Shown: positions 1 through 13,000 of the stretch, in pieces | How positions within the stretch are numbered: position 1 is the first letter of the stretch | How the letters are laid out: each line of letters opens with the position of its first letter | Assembly (NCBI GenBank): GCA_905221605.1 | Contig: CAJNDS010002292.1 | Location: 186,001-250,000 of the forward strand | Direction: 5' to 3' | Length of the DNA stretch: 64,000 nucleotides | Source of the DNA: Symbiodinium natans | Taxonomy: Eukaryota > Sar > Dinophyceae > Suessiales > Symbiodiniaceae | Translations under genes and position numbers: made by a program | Notes under the pieces: model-generated | Seen by the model: the letters and a program-made list of their open reading frames with translations, nothing else | Told to the model about the DNA's origin: nothing | The model's database searches: none

Positions 1-1066
1 ATTGGTTATCGTCGCTTTATGGCTGCATTGTGGGCCCACAGTCGTCTTACCCAGCTATGCATGCCACTACTTCAGGCGTCACATATATGTCCGAATGTAA
101 CGCAGAAAGCCCAGGCTAATGCCTGACGGCGTTGAGGGCGGGAGGGGGGGGGGGGGGAGGGGGAACCTCGGAGAAAGGAAGATCGGGTCAGGGATGGTTG
201 CGCGCCCGGAGATAGAAGCAATGATAGATCCGCCCAGCAGCCATGGACAGACCATGTGGAAGAGGATAAAGAAATGAAATTAAACGATAAAAAATGACGG
301 TTTTTGGGAGCCCGGAACTGCGTGGCCGGGGTTTCGTCGGGAGCTCCAGGAATTTGCAGGAGGCTTCGGTATTTAATCATTGTTTAGCATTTTTGGATCA
401 TTATTAGTTTTTTTTAAGAATCCTTGTCATTATTTCCATCATTTTCTGTAGTTTTTTTTGTAGTTTTTTTAATCGTCTGCCTTATCTGTTCTTTATCCTC
501 TTCCACAGGCCTAGCCCCACCGTTCCTTGCATCGTTCTGGGGGATTTCTTTACCCGTCCGGGCTGGCACGACGACGGCGGAGCGGACGATCCAGGCCCAA
601 TATATAGAGCCGATATGATGCGTTCAAATCAGAGGGCCTTATTTGGAGCTTCTAAGTGTTGGGCTTAGGCCTCACAAAGTAATTATAGCAGGGCACAATG
701 AGAGCGGGGTTTGGATGCGTCCAGTGCGAACAGTTGAGTTTAAGTTTAACATGAGTGAAGACTGGAGGGGCACTGGCAGCTGGACCTAGAGTGCAGCTTT
801 TTAGACAAAATGTCTGTCCATCCGGGGTCCTGACTTTTTCTCTGAATAGCCGAATCTGGGATCTGGCTGGAGTGGCGCTAAGTGTCATAGACGGAGTTTT
901 TGTTTTTGTTTTTCCAAGACTTTGTTGCACTTTTGCGGGGACGTTGTAGTTGAGATTCCGCCCCTTCGAGCCCCCTGCGAGCCTTTCAACCCTTGCAGGA
1001 GCAGTTTTGTTTGCAGAATCGCTTAAGTACTCCAGCAGAAGAGCCCTGGGTCAAGACATTGCCTAG
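1..1066 (+). other. 5' flank or early introns of the asparagine synthetase gene
   Basis: No secure gene. T-rich around 400-480, with a G tract near 146-160. Residues IRGPDFFS are encoded at about 821-844 after a pyrimidine-AG (cagctttttag, ending near 805). This resembles the RHRGPDWSG segment that AsnB-type enzymes have upstream of the first secure exon, so it may be an N-terminal exon with a GA donor. A weak LSVID-like read near 880-891 could match the following LSIVD segment. The catalytic Cys-2 exon is not recognisable and probably lies left of the window. Confidence 0.3.
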
Positions 1067-4000
1067 GCAAGAGACATCGTTCTGGGCGTCAACGGCGAGA
1101 TCTACAACTACGAAGACCTCCAGAAGAACTTGGAGGTGTGCAGCATCTCTGATCAAGGGAAACGTCAGCAGCTTTTAAGTGTTTGAGTTTGAGGGTCATA
1201 AGCGGCCGGATGTGGTCAGTAAAGGGACAGAAAGACCCATCCTGCTTGCGTTGTTCTTCGGATGCCATGCCCCATGGAACTTTCGTCCTCTGCGGGTTCG
1301 GCATGCCATTCGATGGCACCTATACTCAAGGCAACGGCACAACGTGTGCGAGAAGTGCTCGTAAATGCTGCCCCGCGTGGGGCACTGATCAGCCAAGCGC
1401 CTTGTGCTGGTCACTCTCAGCCGTTCCAAGCTCCACGGCCTAGCTTCAGCCGTGGAACAAAAAATGCTGGGATTTGCGAAAAAACTGGGATGTTCTGGAG
1501 ATATTCTGGGATGTAGTAGACTCAAGGCTCCGAAGACAACTGAGAGCAGAAGACGTGATGGATCATGACGGATTGGGTTGCGGGGATGGTTGCACAGGAT
1601 CTGGACGGGGCGCCCGCCCACCCGCCCACATCAAGCCATACTTTCTGCCCTCACATTGCAAGGTGCTGTGCACCGTGTGCTGACTTGGAGTCACCTAACT
1701 TGGTCTCGATGTCTCGACCGGTAAAGCGTGTGTGCGCGAGAAGCATGCAAAACTGCGAGAGTATTCGGCCTCGAGGTTTCGGCCTAGCTTTCTGCGACAT
1801 CTTTGACAGGCCCGTGCCCCTGGCAAGCATCGCTTCCTCACAAAGAGCGACTGCGAGGCGAGTCATTTAGACTCGGTCTTGGCTTGTTGGCTTGTCGCAT
1901 CTGTGTTGGCTTCTGTTGGAAAGGTCCTGCTCCACCTCTACGCCGAGGTGGTCTTGATCTGCTACCGATGCATTCGTTCTCATGTGATGCACAGTTCTTA
2001 GAGGTAAAATGTCATGTGCCAATTGACGGTGCGGAGGATGGACTTGACTTCATGAGCAAGAGCGAGGCCGTTTTGCTCTGGCACAATCCTGCAACTGCGA
2101 CGCGAAGCTTGGCGCTCAGGTGTGCGGCATGTACGCTTTCGCGATCTGGGACAAGAAGAACCACTCGTGCCCTGCCCGGCAGATATCGCTTAGAGCCGCG
2201 GCCACATGCGACCGAGGGGGTCGCTGACAGCCGTGGAGAGAGGGTTGTGACAGAGTGTTCTGCGAGCAGGCATCTTGAAACCCTGCCAGAAAGAGACTTG
2301 GGCACTTCACTATCCAAAGGCACAAAGGTTCGGTGGCCCAAAAGGACCCTCCAAGTCAAGTCCGAAGGTCAGTGTTTGAGGGGTCCTCAGGAGCCCTAGG
2401 GGTCATAGCAACGACAGAAATTCAGCTGGAGCTGGACCACAGGCGCCTTGCATGGGTCAAGGAACTTGGACAATCCCCACAGCTGCCATGAACGGTCCTT
2501 GTTGTTTTTCTGCAATATGTTGAGCCTTGAATTCAATATCTTGTCGTCAGATGTGGAAGGACCTTCCGGCCCGGTTGCAGCGAGTAGCGCCGGGGTAATT
2601 TCTGATGATCTTCCATTGCAAATCGCTCGAATCAATCGAATCGCTCCAGGTATGTTGTCGCGCGTGACCCTGTCGGAATCATCCCTTTGTACATTGGCTG
2701 GCTTGTTTCTCAGTTGTACATCCAGCACATGTGCACATGAAGTTTGGTTTCGAGGGGCAGCCAGATGTGGAAAGCTCGCAGGGGAGCAGATGGCTCTGTG
2801 CAAGTGGCGAGCGAGCTCAAGGCCCTTCACAAGGCCCTGCCGCTGATTCCCTTATGCTGTTGCTGTACAATGGATTGACGAAGCATGCAGACACATGTGT
2901 TGTGACAAATCCCGTTTGCTCACTCTCATGCAGAGAACCAGCATGAATCTGAATCATATATCGAATCCATAGCCACCCCTTCTGTTGCACCAAAGCAGGT
3001 AGCAAGCAGCTTCTATTTATAGGCCAAAACTGGACGAAGGCATTGCTGTGTGAGTTAGCCGACCTAGTCTAGAAACACCTTGACGATGGCATGGCAGAAG
3101 CCTAGTGCTGACCTTAGCTTCCCAAATGGTCGAACTGTGCTGAAGCCCAGGCACCGTGGTTCTTTGCCTTGTGACATTGAGGTGCCAAAGTGTGGCATGG
3201 GCAACAGCAGCTGCCAGTCATGCTCAGTGGACGCTAACTCAGACTCTCAGAGCCGTGGGTTGTGTCCTGGAGTCCTGCTGCCGGTCGCCCTGATGGCTTT
3301 GATTGGCTTGGTCCAGGCAGACTGTGACAAAGGCTCGCGGCCATGCTCGGCACCCGTGATCCCGAGTTCCTTGGTCAAATCCAGCGGCTGCACGTGCGTT
3401 GTGAGCAGATGCCTGACCATAAGCGGCGAGCATTAGCACTTGCTTTGTAAACACGGACTTGTGCCAATTGGACTCTCTAATCTATCAGACTGGAACCTGC
3501 ATAGAATTGCCGCGCGTTCAGAAGCCAGCAGTCTATTTACATCCAAGGCAAGCCCGCTGTAAGCCAGGCAGGAGAAAGCAGATTGCGAAGCGGGCTTTGC
3601 CCAACCTTTCCCCGGAGAGTTCCACCTCCCTAGTCTGTAGGAAGTCTGTTGCCAGCGCGTGACTGTGAGTACCCGTGTGAGTACCCGTGATTGCTCGGTA
3701 GTCCATGCAAAATTGCATGTGAAACTTGAACTTTGAACTCACGCAGGCCTCATCGCCAAGCTTGACCTGGGCTTTGGCCTGAGTGTCATCAAGAGACAAG
3801 AGCATCCGAAGCATGATACACCAGGGCACGGTGTGGACCACGGTGCATGGCTGCCACAGGACTTCAACCCGCTTGGTCTCGACTCGGCGACACTGCAACA
3901 TTTCGCCGCAGCCTCGCCAACTGTGCGCCAACCTTGTACCCATCGTGTGCCAACAACAGGGCGCTGGCAATCGCTGGTGGGAGAGGGACGGAAGTCGGAT

Positions 4001-7000
4001 AAATCGTTGCGCCATGTTCGGCGGCTCGTCGCGTGAGTGTGCTTCGACCAAATTTAATGGTGCCGCCTCTTTGGTTGGTGGTTTCTGCGTGCTGCGGTAT
4101 TCCAGCCGGTGTCTCGGGAAGGCGGTCTTTGGGGGCCATTCAGACGATCGGGGGTCCTGCCGCACCTCACAAAGAGCGCAGCGCATTTTTCGACAGCTGA
4201 GTTTTCAACCCATATGGACCACGGGATACCACGGGACTGCGGGGCGATGTCATCCAAGCAACATGCCGAAGCCCTGAGACGCATCTGAGAGCCGAGGCTG
4301 ACAAGCTCTTGTCCCCAAGCTTCACCGGCAGCGGCGGACGAAAGGTGTGTCCCCAAGGGGCACGAACTGAAACCAGAATTTTTTACTCCAATGTTGTTCT
4401 GAAGTTCTTATGTCGTTATGTCGGCTCAGGAAGAGGTGCTGCAGAACTTCGTCATGAGTGTATCAACTGCTTACCGGCAAGTGGCTTTCCATAACTTTAT
4501 GCATGCTCCGACCTCAGCCATGTTTCGACGGTCATCTGACATTTTGCAGCTTGCTTGAAAGACACTTTGTGGATGCTCTCAAGGCCGTCGACACTCTGCA
4601 AGCGATGCGTTGGCAATGCGCTGATGCTTACAATGATTTGATGTCCGCGCATACCGTGAAGCTAGTTCTGTTTGGCATGTCCAGTGAGTTCGTTCTCTTC
4701 AGCACGTCAGCCTGCAGGCAGTCAGGCGCCGTGGGACACGAACCTGCAACACTTCCAGCGATTCGCACTTGTCATGGCTGCATTTGTCGTCCGAAGCTCA
4801 AGGCCTAAACAACCCTAAACAAGGAATCGACATTGAATGGCAGGGTCTGCCTACACAACATGAAGTGCGAGCCTATGTCCCTGTGAATCTGAGGTTGACA
4901 TTGGCCACCCTGGCTTTGATAATGCTTTCCTTGTAGACTCGGGCGATCCCATTGCCTCATGTTGGAAGCTCAAAGACTGCTTAGCTTACCATGGACATTG
5001 TGAGATGCAGCTGCTGATAGCTAGGCTACAACGATTTGTCTCCACTGGAGTCAAAACCGGCATGTTGCTATCCTCGGCAATGGATGGCTTGTGATTGCAG
5101 TTCGGTGTCTCTTCACCATTTCTGAGCCAGGAACATGCACAGCAGCAAGCTTTTTGAGATTCTGAAGAAGGTAACCGCTTCAGCATGACGGCATGGTGTT
5201 GTGCTTAAGGGAGCTGCTCTGATTTTGTTCAGGATGGACACAATGTTCTTGGACACATTCCCAGTGAGGACAGATGCTACTCCAGCACAGCATTGCAAAC
5301 GTTCGCGGGCGCCGCCTCGGCAGCCGGGCTGGCCCAACGGACAGGATGCCGGACATCGGCGGTCCAAAGCGGCGCCCCTCAGATACAGAAATCGCAGGTC
5401 AAGGAAGAAGATGGTAGCCGACCCGTAAACCCGAAGCCTTGAACCAGCAGCGGGGAACGTGTATGTGTGCGCAAGGGATAGCCGTAAAGCAGTACCTGTT
5501 GTCTGTGCTCGTGTTTTTTGTTGCCAAGTGAAGCTTGGGTAGGGTGCTCGTGGGATGCTTGCAAAATCAAAATTGGGTCGGATGCCACTCAAGGCACTCT
5601 TTTCACGCCCACCGTACCCCACCCTTTGTGGCACCACAGGCCGGTCCCCCACCAGGGCGGAGGGCGGGGTGCAGTTCTTGGGTGCCGGGGGGGAATCCAG
5701 GGTTTCTCGATGTTTCTCGGCCTGCTGTTGCCGACAGGAGTTCCGCGAGATGCGAAAGCTCATGATCGACCTCCTTCTCCATACAGACAAGTACTGCCAC
5801 AGACCAAGCTAGCTTGAGAGCCATTGGTCAGGTGCAGAGTGAGGCTTCGTTCTTAGTTCGCAATACTCCCGTCACACGGCACATCTCTTTTCGTACCCAA
5901 CTACGCAAAGCAATCGAACACATTCCCATGTTACGGCAAGGTGCTTGCTGTAAGGTCATTTCTTCCTCACAGCTACACATCGTTCTAGTGCAAATGGTGC
6001 AAGCGGGTGGCTGTTGAATGAAACTGTCTTGGATGCATGGACATGGCTGGACAAGAGCTGCCAAGGTTATCGAGACGTGGTTGACGATGTGCGCATCCTC
6101 GCACGACAAGGTGTGTGAGGTCGAGATCTCATGCGACTCCACATGTGCGTGGTCGCGCAGGTTATGCGCCAAAGAGTGCAGATCATTCCTCTGAAGAAGG
6201 TGCGGCGCATAGGTGTGCGCCGCTCAAACACTAAAGAACACTCACTGCGAGTATTTGCTCCAGGCGCCGCAATCTTGCAGGCCTGGATGTTCTCTTCAAT
6301 GATTCTCATGATTCGCATACCTTCATGTCTTTGTGTCGGCTGTAGGTGGTGATGCGTGCAATGATGCTGACCGCAGACCTTTCTAACCAAGCCAGGCGCG
6401 CTTGGTGAGGTCGGCTTGATTTCGCGTTATACTCGGAAGTCCGCGGACCTTTCAGGTCACTAGATGCAGCCAATGATTGGGCCTCCATGCTACAGCAAGA
6501 GCTAGGCTGGCCATAGGGGATATCACATATCAACACGATTGGAAGGGATTGGTGCATTGTGAAGGCCTCCAGGACGAGCAAGAGAGGGAGCTTGGCCTCC
6601 AGGTGCCGCGTTGGCTTTGGTTGCTCTTCCTGGGCCATCCACCATCAGCTGCAATAAGACAATTGTGTTGTGGAGGTGTTGCCGTTGAATCGGTGGAAGC
6701 TCATGGCTTAGCTTGTGAAACGCTTGCCGACAGCAACGCTGTTTCAAATACTGTTACTTTGTCTAGATGCTGAGTGCGGTGTTGATGTTTAGCCTGCTTT
6801 ACTAAGCTTGAAGCGGCTTGTCAGAAGAGGCCCGCGCTAGGCGACCTGCAACTCCATCTGGGCATGACGCGCTCTGGGCCCGAGGCTTAGCCGGCGCTTC
6901 ACGGCATTTCGCACGATTTATACTCAAGCACTTTGCTTACAGTGCAGAGGCCTCTTCTTGGAGCTTGGCTTCGGGTCTTCCCTGCCCTGGCACCAGCGGC

Positions 7001-10000
7001 TTGGATTTCCGATACTACCATCTGCTACCTTGTATTGTTTTGCCTTCATTTTGTTGTCTTGCTTTTAAACCCTTTTACTGACAGACTTTGTGAGTGTAGT
7101 CGCTTCCAGACGCTCAGGCTACGATGCAGCTCTCCCAAAACTCCAAGAGCATGCAGCCCAGACCGGAATTTCTGCATTGTCCTGCTGATGCAACAAGCGC
7201 TGTTCATGTGATGTCCTAGGAGGAGTTTGTAGGAGTTTGTATACCACATCAGAGAATTTCCATCTGCCCCAGAAACAGCAGTGCAAGAGCTGACCGGCGC
7301 TGCAGTCACATCACACATTTTGAATGGCTTCAGGCTGGGCAGAAGCGTGTATGACTCAAAACGAGGTGGGCGGATACGTGGCAGTGAACTTGGACTTGCA
7401 GCGTAGTTTTTGCTTCAGGCTGCCTTGTACTGGGAACAGGTCCAAACCCGATGTGCGGCATGGACACGTTTATTCATGTAGTTCGCCGTGCGACATTTGA
7501 ATGCTGGCTGCCAATGGCATTGCAGTGTATTGCAGCACTTCCCCATAGCTCCGCTTTGGGCATGGGCAGGTGGAAGGCACACCTGGAGCAGACGAGCGAG
7601 CAAAAAAGTCCTGTCCTCAAGATCACTTGGTGTCTACACTTCGATCCGTGCCGGTACAGGGGCTCATTTTTCTGCTGAGACTATGAACTGAGGCTGGAGG
7701 CCATGCTTGACCCAGCGCATCCTGGCAAAATCTGTAGGATGACGAAAGCGTGCTTTGTTGGCTTTGGCTTGCTCAGCTCAGGCGCCCAATCCCTGCACTT
7801 GGTGAGGCTGGCAAAGGAGATGCCTTGCCGTAACGCACGTAGTATGGGGTGTAAACGCATGGTGTAAACGCATCCACTTGTGCAAACCACAACCATTCAT
7901 GATCATCCATGCCTCGTCCGGTGTGCCTGCAGGACACGATCGGTTCGGATACTTGGCTGCTGCGAGACCGTACATTGGAAGGCCCGTGTGTGCTGCTGGG
8001 GCAGTGAACAGGTTCGAGGTTGATTGCATGAGAGCAAAAGCGAGGCCTCTGACCCTGAATGGATGAGAAACACGGTGGGCCCACCACAGGTTCAAATGAC
8101 CTCTCCATTGTGCAGAGTCTTTTCGAGCCATGGACGCGTTCGCTGGCCCCCCCTTGGACGAGTTGTGACTCAGCATGAGCTCCATGCACAAGGCCTCATT
8201 CTCGGGTTTAGGGTCAGGGATTTACCTCTGGAGATGCTGCAGCCGACCCTGCGACATGGAGTGCATCAGCACTCAGAGGCCGCCGGTCGGTCATGGGCTG
8301 GCCATCAGCCGGCCGTCAGCCGGCCGTCGGCTGGCTGTGCCGAGTCAGTTGATGGAGCTATGAGACGGGTCGGACCTGCTTGCGAGCTCCATCGAGCTGG
8401 TAGTTTGAGCCATGCTCCTGCCAGGCCATCTCCCGCATAGCGTCCTGGATTCCTGCGACATGTTCTTGAAGGGTTACCATTCAAAACTGTAGAGCCCCCG
8501 GTTAGATCTACTAGGACTAGATGCGCCGAATAAACGACCGCAACGCTGTTGCACTTTCATGACGGATTCTGCTGGCAAACTCTTGAAAAAGGCTTTCTGC
8601 ACTTGCGCACAGTCCAGCAAGTGAGACCTGGGCAGCCGAACTGAGTGCTAGGCAGCAGATACCGCCATCGACCTTGAGCACCATGAGCCTCGGCAGCGGC
8701 AGTCCCACCATGCCCCTTGGTCTCAGAAATTCTCAGAATGCGCAAGAGCAGAGTCATGAGCAAGCGCACTTTAGCACACTTTGGACGAAGACAAGAATGT
8801 TTGAGGTCCCAACCTACAGAGACTGCGACCTCGTTGCTCGGCACAAAGGTTTGTACGCGTCAACTTGCAGCCTTGAGATGAAGCAGATCTCTAACGAGAG
8901 CACCAAGTTACCCAGGAGTACAAACCAACAGCCTCCTCCGCTGGTTCGCGAGGCACGCCCAGACCATGAAGCGCTTGGCGCAAGTTTGCGCGCCGTCACT
9001 GTCACTGCTACAACGAAAGGTCCGACGTTGGAAGGAGGGCAAGGGCATCGCAGCAAACAAGGCCAGAACAGTGTGCAGAGCAGTGCTTGTCAAATTTCGG
9101 AAGCGGCCCCTTGCAGCTCACGAAATACATTGCAGGAGTTCTCCTCGCCAAGAGCTCAGAATGAGAAAAAAAATCTTTCACCCATGTGCTCGAGCTGCTG
9201 TCGCCAGGTCAAGCAAGGGCAGAGAGCTGGTGTTGCTGTTCAGCTGGCCAGTTGAATGCGGTTTGGAATTCTTGTCGTACACGTTTCGTAGGACAATGCG
9301 TAGCCTGTGCACTCCCGGAGCTTGCAAGCAGAGCCAGGTACGTTCTCGCAGACCCCAACAGTAGTGGGAAGCGCTTGGCACAGCACATTTCCTTCTATGT
9401 CACCGCACACTGCTGAGGGTTTGAAAGCCTTGAGAGCACTGAGGCCACTGCCATTTCAGTTTGTTGACCGAAATAGCGCTTCGTTGTCGGAGTCTGCTGC
9501 TATGATCTCAGCCTGACTCAGACTTGTGCCTACATCATCTGGCCTCGCTGTCGGATGCACGTAAAGAATAACCGCAGCATGCCCTGTCCAGCGCGGGCAA
9601 TCCCGAGATTGATTGAAACTGTACACGCTGCGCGTCGACTGCCTCCCCAGCTATGGCAGCTATGGGTGCGTGTGAAATCTGAAAGGCCTTTGGCCTTGGA
9701 TTGGGTTCTCAGCAGGCTAGCAGTAGCTCCTCACAAACAGCTTTCTTCAAGCACTTTGGGCATCGTGACCTGAAATGTTGCTAAGCGCTAGCGAGTCCGT
9801 ACCAGCCCTGGAAGTGCGGAAGTGGAGGGAAGTCCTAGAAGATCCCTTTACAATCTCTGCGGACTTTTATTTCCTGATTCCCAGCACGTGAGATTTCGGT
9901 TCTCCATGCAGAAACGAAAGGAGAGTACGCATGAGTACACACTTGGGTCGCTGAGGAGGCGATCAAGGGAAAATCAGGGAAACACGGGGTCCTTATAGTT

Positions 10001-13000
10001 AAGGGAACACGCCGCCCACGGCCAGAGTGAAGGCGAACTGTGTCGTGGACCTCTAGCCATTCTGGCCCAGGCTGCGGACGTGGCCGTTGCGAAGGGAATG
10101 CGAGCGGCATCAGATGACGCAGCTCGGCATGGTCTTGGATCGTTTGGTTGCCCTTTGATGGGTATTACAGTATGATGCAATCGCGGTGGCAAGGTGCAGT
10201 ATGATCGTAAACGTCGGATGAGCTGCTTCGATGGATCACCTGGAGGAACCTCTAAAGGAATCACAAGCAAAGGTAGCTGGCGCTTGTGCATGCAAGTCAG
10301 GCAGCATTGTGCGAATGGAACATCTTGTGGACTTCGCGTGTTTGTAGGACAGGTCTTTCAAACTCAACGATCAGCTGATGCCGTCAGACCCTTGTGTTTG
10401 ACGAGGCCTCTCATGTCAAGCCTTTGCGACATATCGGGTCAGTTCCAGGTTAGCACCGTTGTGGAGCCTGGTCGATTTGATGATGTTTTGTCCTCACTTC
10501 TTCATGGCAACATCGCCGCGGGCTTGAGGTAGAAGTAACGTGATGTTTTCTGTCCGAATGTTCCAGCCTCTTACCAAGCTGATGATGAATGGGTCAACAA
10601 GGTCATTCCCCACTCAGATCACGGAACAAGTAGCAGTGCCCAAGCTGCACGGTTGAGAATCTCGCCGTTCGCCTGCTTCGTTCTGTAATATGCCATCTCT
10701 GCAGCCATGGCGACTTAAGGTCCGATGATGCCACTTCATCCTGGTCGTGCCTCGCGAACTTCCCAAGTCGTTTCAGCTGCTCGGTCAAGATATTGGGTTC
10801 CCAGTCCTGGTTCTCCCCATCTGACGTGATCACGCCAGGAAATCTCGGCAGCAACACGTGACCGTGCGACCCTTGGCAGCGGGTTCATTTTTGGAGGCGG
10901 AAACACCAGCAGACTCAGGTGCTATGATGGCCGCATCAGTGTTTGGTGTGTGCTGCTGGCTTGTCTTTTCTCTTGCCTAACCGCCGTGCGCGGGTCGTCA
11001 GCAAGCAAGCATGCCATCATCACTCATGATGTGTAGCCAAGCTAGATCCCTGCGTATTTTGCAGCACGGTGCGCGGGCAGGCTACTCCGAGGGGACCACT
11101 CCAATGTCTGACACGAAGGCCTTTAAGGCGCCAGTGCCAAGAAACACGAGCACTTGCTACAGTGATGCGCTGGCTCCTACACCTGTCAACTTGAAGGCAA
11201 TCCACAGTGATCGCATAGGAAGCAATGTGTGACGCGACCCCACTCATGCTTTATCATACCATGAGATTTAGTGCTTGTCTCGGCTTGTTAATCGTAATTC
11301 TGCTCTTGAATATTTACTGGTGCAGATCTAGCCAAGTACTCAATCTTGTCGCATGCAGTGCTGGACAGCAGGGGAGTACCACATTTCTTGCAGGAAAGTG
11401 GCCGCAGCCAGAGGCAGCGGATTGGTTCGCAAAGCGAACCGATGGCTGCCAGCAGCACAAGTCTAGGTCGTAACTCTCTGCATGGCACGCCGTCGCGCCC
11501 GTTTTGACACACCGGTTAACACCGTCCTGTATTATGACGCATAAGAAGACATTCTTTCAGACTCGGCCTTGTTGCATTTGATTGTGTTTCCAGAGCGGGC
11601 CCTTCAGATGTTTAGCAAACGTACCAATCGCGCACTTCGCACTGGTGGACGCCAGCACTACGCTGCCTTAGGGCTTGGCTCTCAGAAGAACTCCGAAATT
11701 TTTATGACAGATGCTGGTTGCTGAACATCCTTTTCGAACAAGGCGTGCAAATTTGGGGATGGCGCTGTTGTCAAACGACAAGGGCCCATAGGTGCACAGA
11801 TGTGCACTGTTGCGTCACAAAGAAGACAACTGACGCATTTCGTGCTGACTGAGCTAACAAAGTGCGCGTTGCCATTAGTGCATACATGTATGCAGCTATA
11901 TGCAGCTTGTCTTCACGTATCGTGCTAATTTTATTGGTGCGGGGGAGAGTGGCGGTTGCAACTCTTTTTCAGGCCTGTGAGCGATATGAAGAGTTCCCGC
12001 CCGGCCATGTTTTTGATTCCAAGTCGGTGCAGCTAGCATGCTTACGAGATACTGTGTGGACCAGCTGCCCTGCAAGTTATGCAACTGTGCTGAGCTTTGT
12101 TGAGCAGCTTGTGTCGTTTTCCTGACCATGTGGCTGAGATGCCCGCTGGATATCTGTCTTTTTCTTAGGGCTTTCGTCTGGCAGCACCCTTGAAGCCTTG
12201 CCAGGGCCAGAGGCGGGCGTTTTACACACCTGTCTGGCGTCAACCCACACCTGTGCCGACGGAGGACACGTTGCCTTCAGTGACTTGTTGGCTCGGGTGT
12301 TCTGCAGATTCTTCTCGAAAAGGAAATGACGCTGTCGGTGCTTCGAACCGCCTTTGAGAACGCCGTCATCTCGCACATGATGGTGCCCCGATCAAATCTC
12401 CTTAAGAGTAGAAATCAGACTGGTGTTCTCAGACTGTGCTGAAATTTGGTCTGGGATGTGCTCTTCGACTCTTCAATGTTCGGAATGTGTGCCGTATTTG
12501 TGCCAACCTGTTGCCATCCGTGCCAGTCTGACGTGCCCTACGGCGTGCTGCTGAGTGGTGGGCTCGACTCCTCTTTGGTGGCCTCCATCATGTCGAAGAA
12601 CTGCCATAGGACTTTCGAGCTGCATACAACTGCAAAATCACATACAGTTGCTCATTCAGGGGCGCGATTTGGCAAAGAACTGCTGCACCTTGTCAGGAAG
12701 TGTGAACATGGACCTGCATCTTGGCCTCAGCTGCACTCATTCAGCACCGGTCTGCAAGGCAGTGGGAGCCTCAATGACTTGTGGCCCATGGCCCTGGTAG
12801 GAGTATGTTGACTTGTGCCCGTGCCCAGGCCCGGATCTGAAAGCTGCAAAAGAGGCACGACGTGAAGTTGTTGAAGTACTAGCGCCGGCAAGGGGGTGAG
12901 ATTGAAAAGCTTTTGCAGGTTGCTTCCTTCCTTGGCACGGTGCATCACGAATACGTCTTCACAGTCGAGGAAGCCCTGGATGCACTGCCAGATGTCCGGA

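Larger units (their letters stand above)
2834..11972 (+). other. 9.1-kb GC-AG intron of the asparagine synthetase gene, containing other genes
   Basis: The upstream exon ends LKALHK| (donor aag|GC at 2834). The downstream exon starts |[11 protein letters not shown] (acceptor cag at 11970-11972). The join is in phase and gives the family's usual spacing between the xSELKAL and C-E-R/FPPG motifs, so no exon is missing between them. The interval carries the phosphodiesterase exons described separately, plus coding-like pieces that I could not assign. Confidence 0.85.

Noticed and set aside
3533-4186. 217-codon minus-strand frame
   Set aside because: No recognisable motif and opposite to every identified gene; better explained by composition.
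8205-8225. gggtttagggtcaggg, telomere-like
   Set aside because: Not a tandem array of a telomeric hexa- or heptamer; a single coincidental run.
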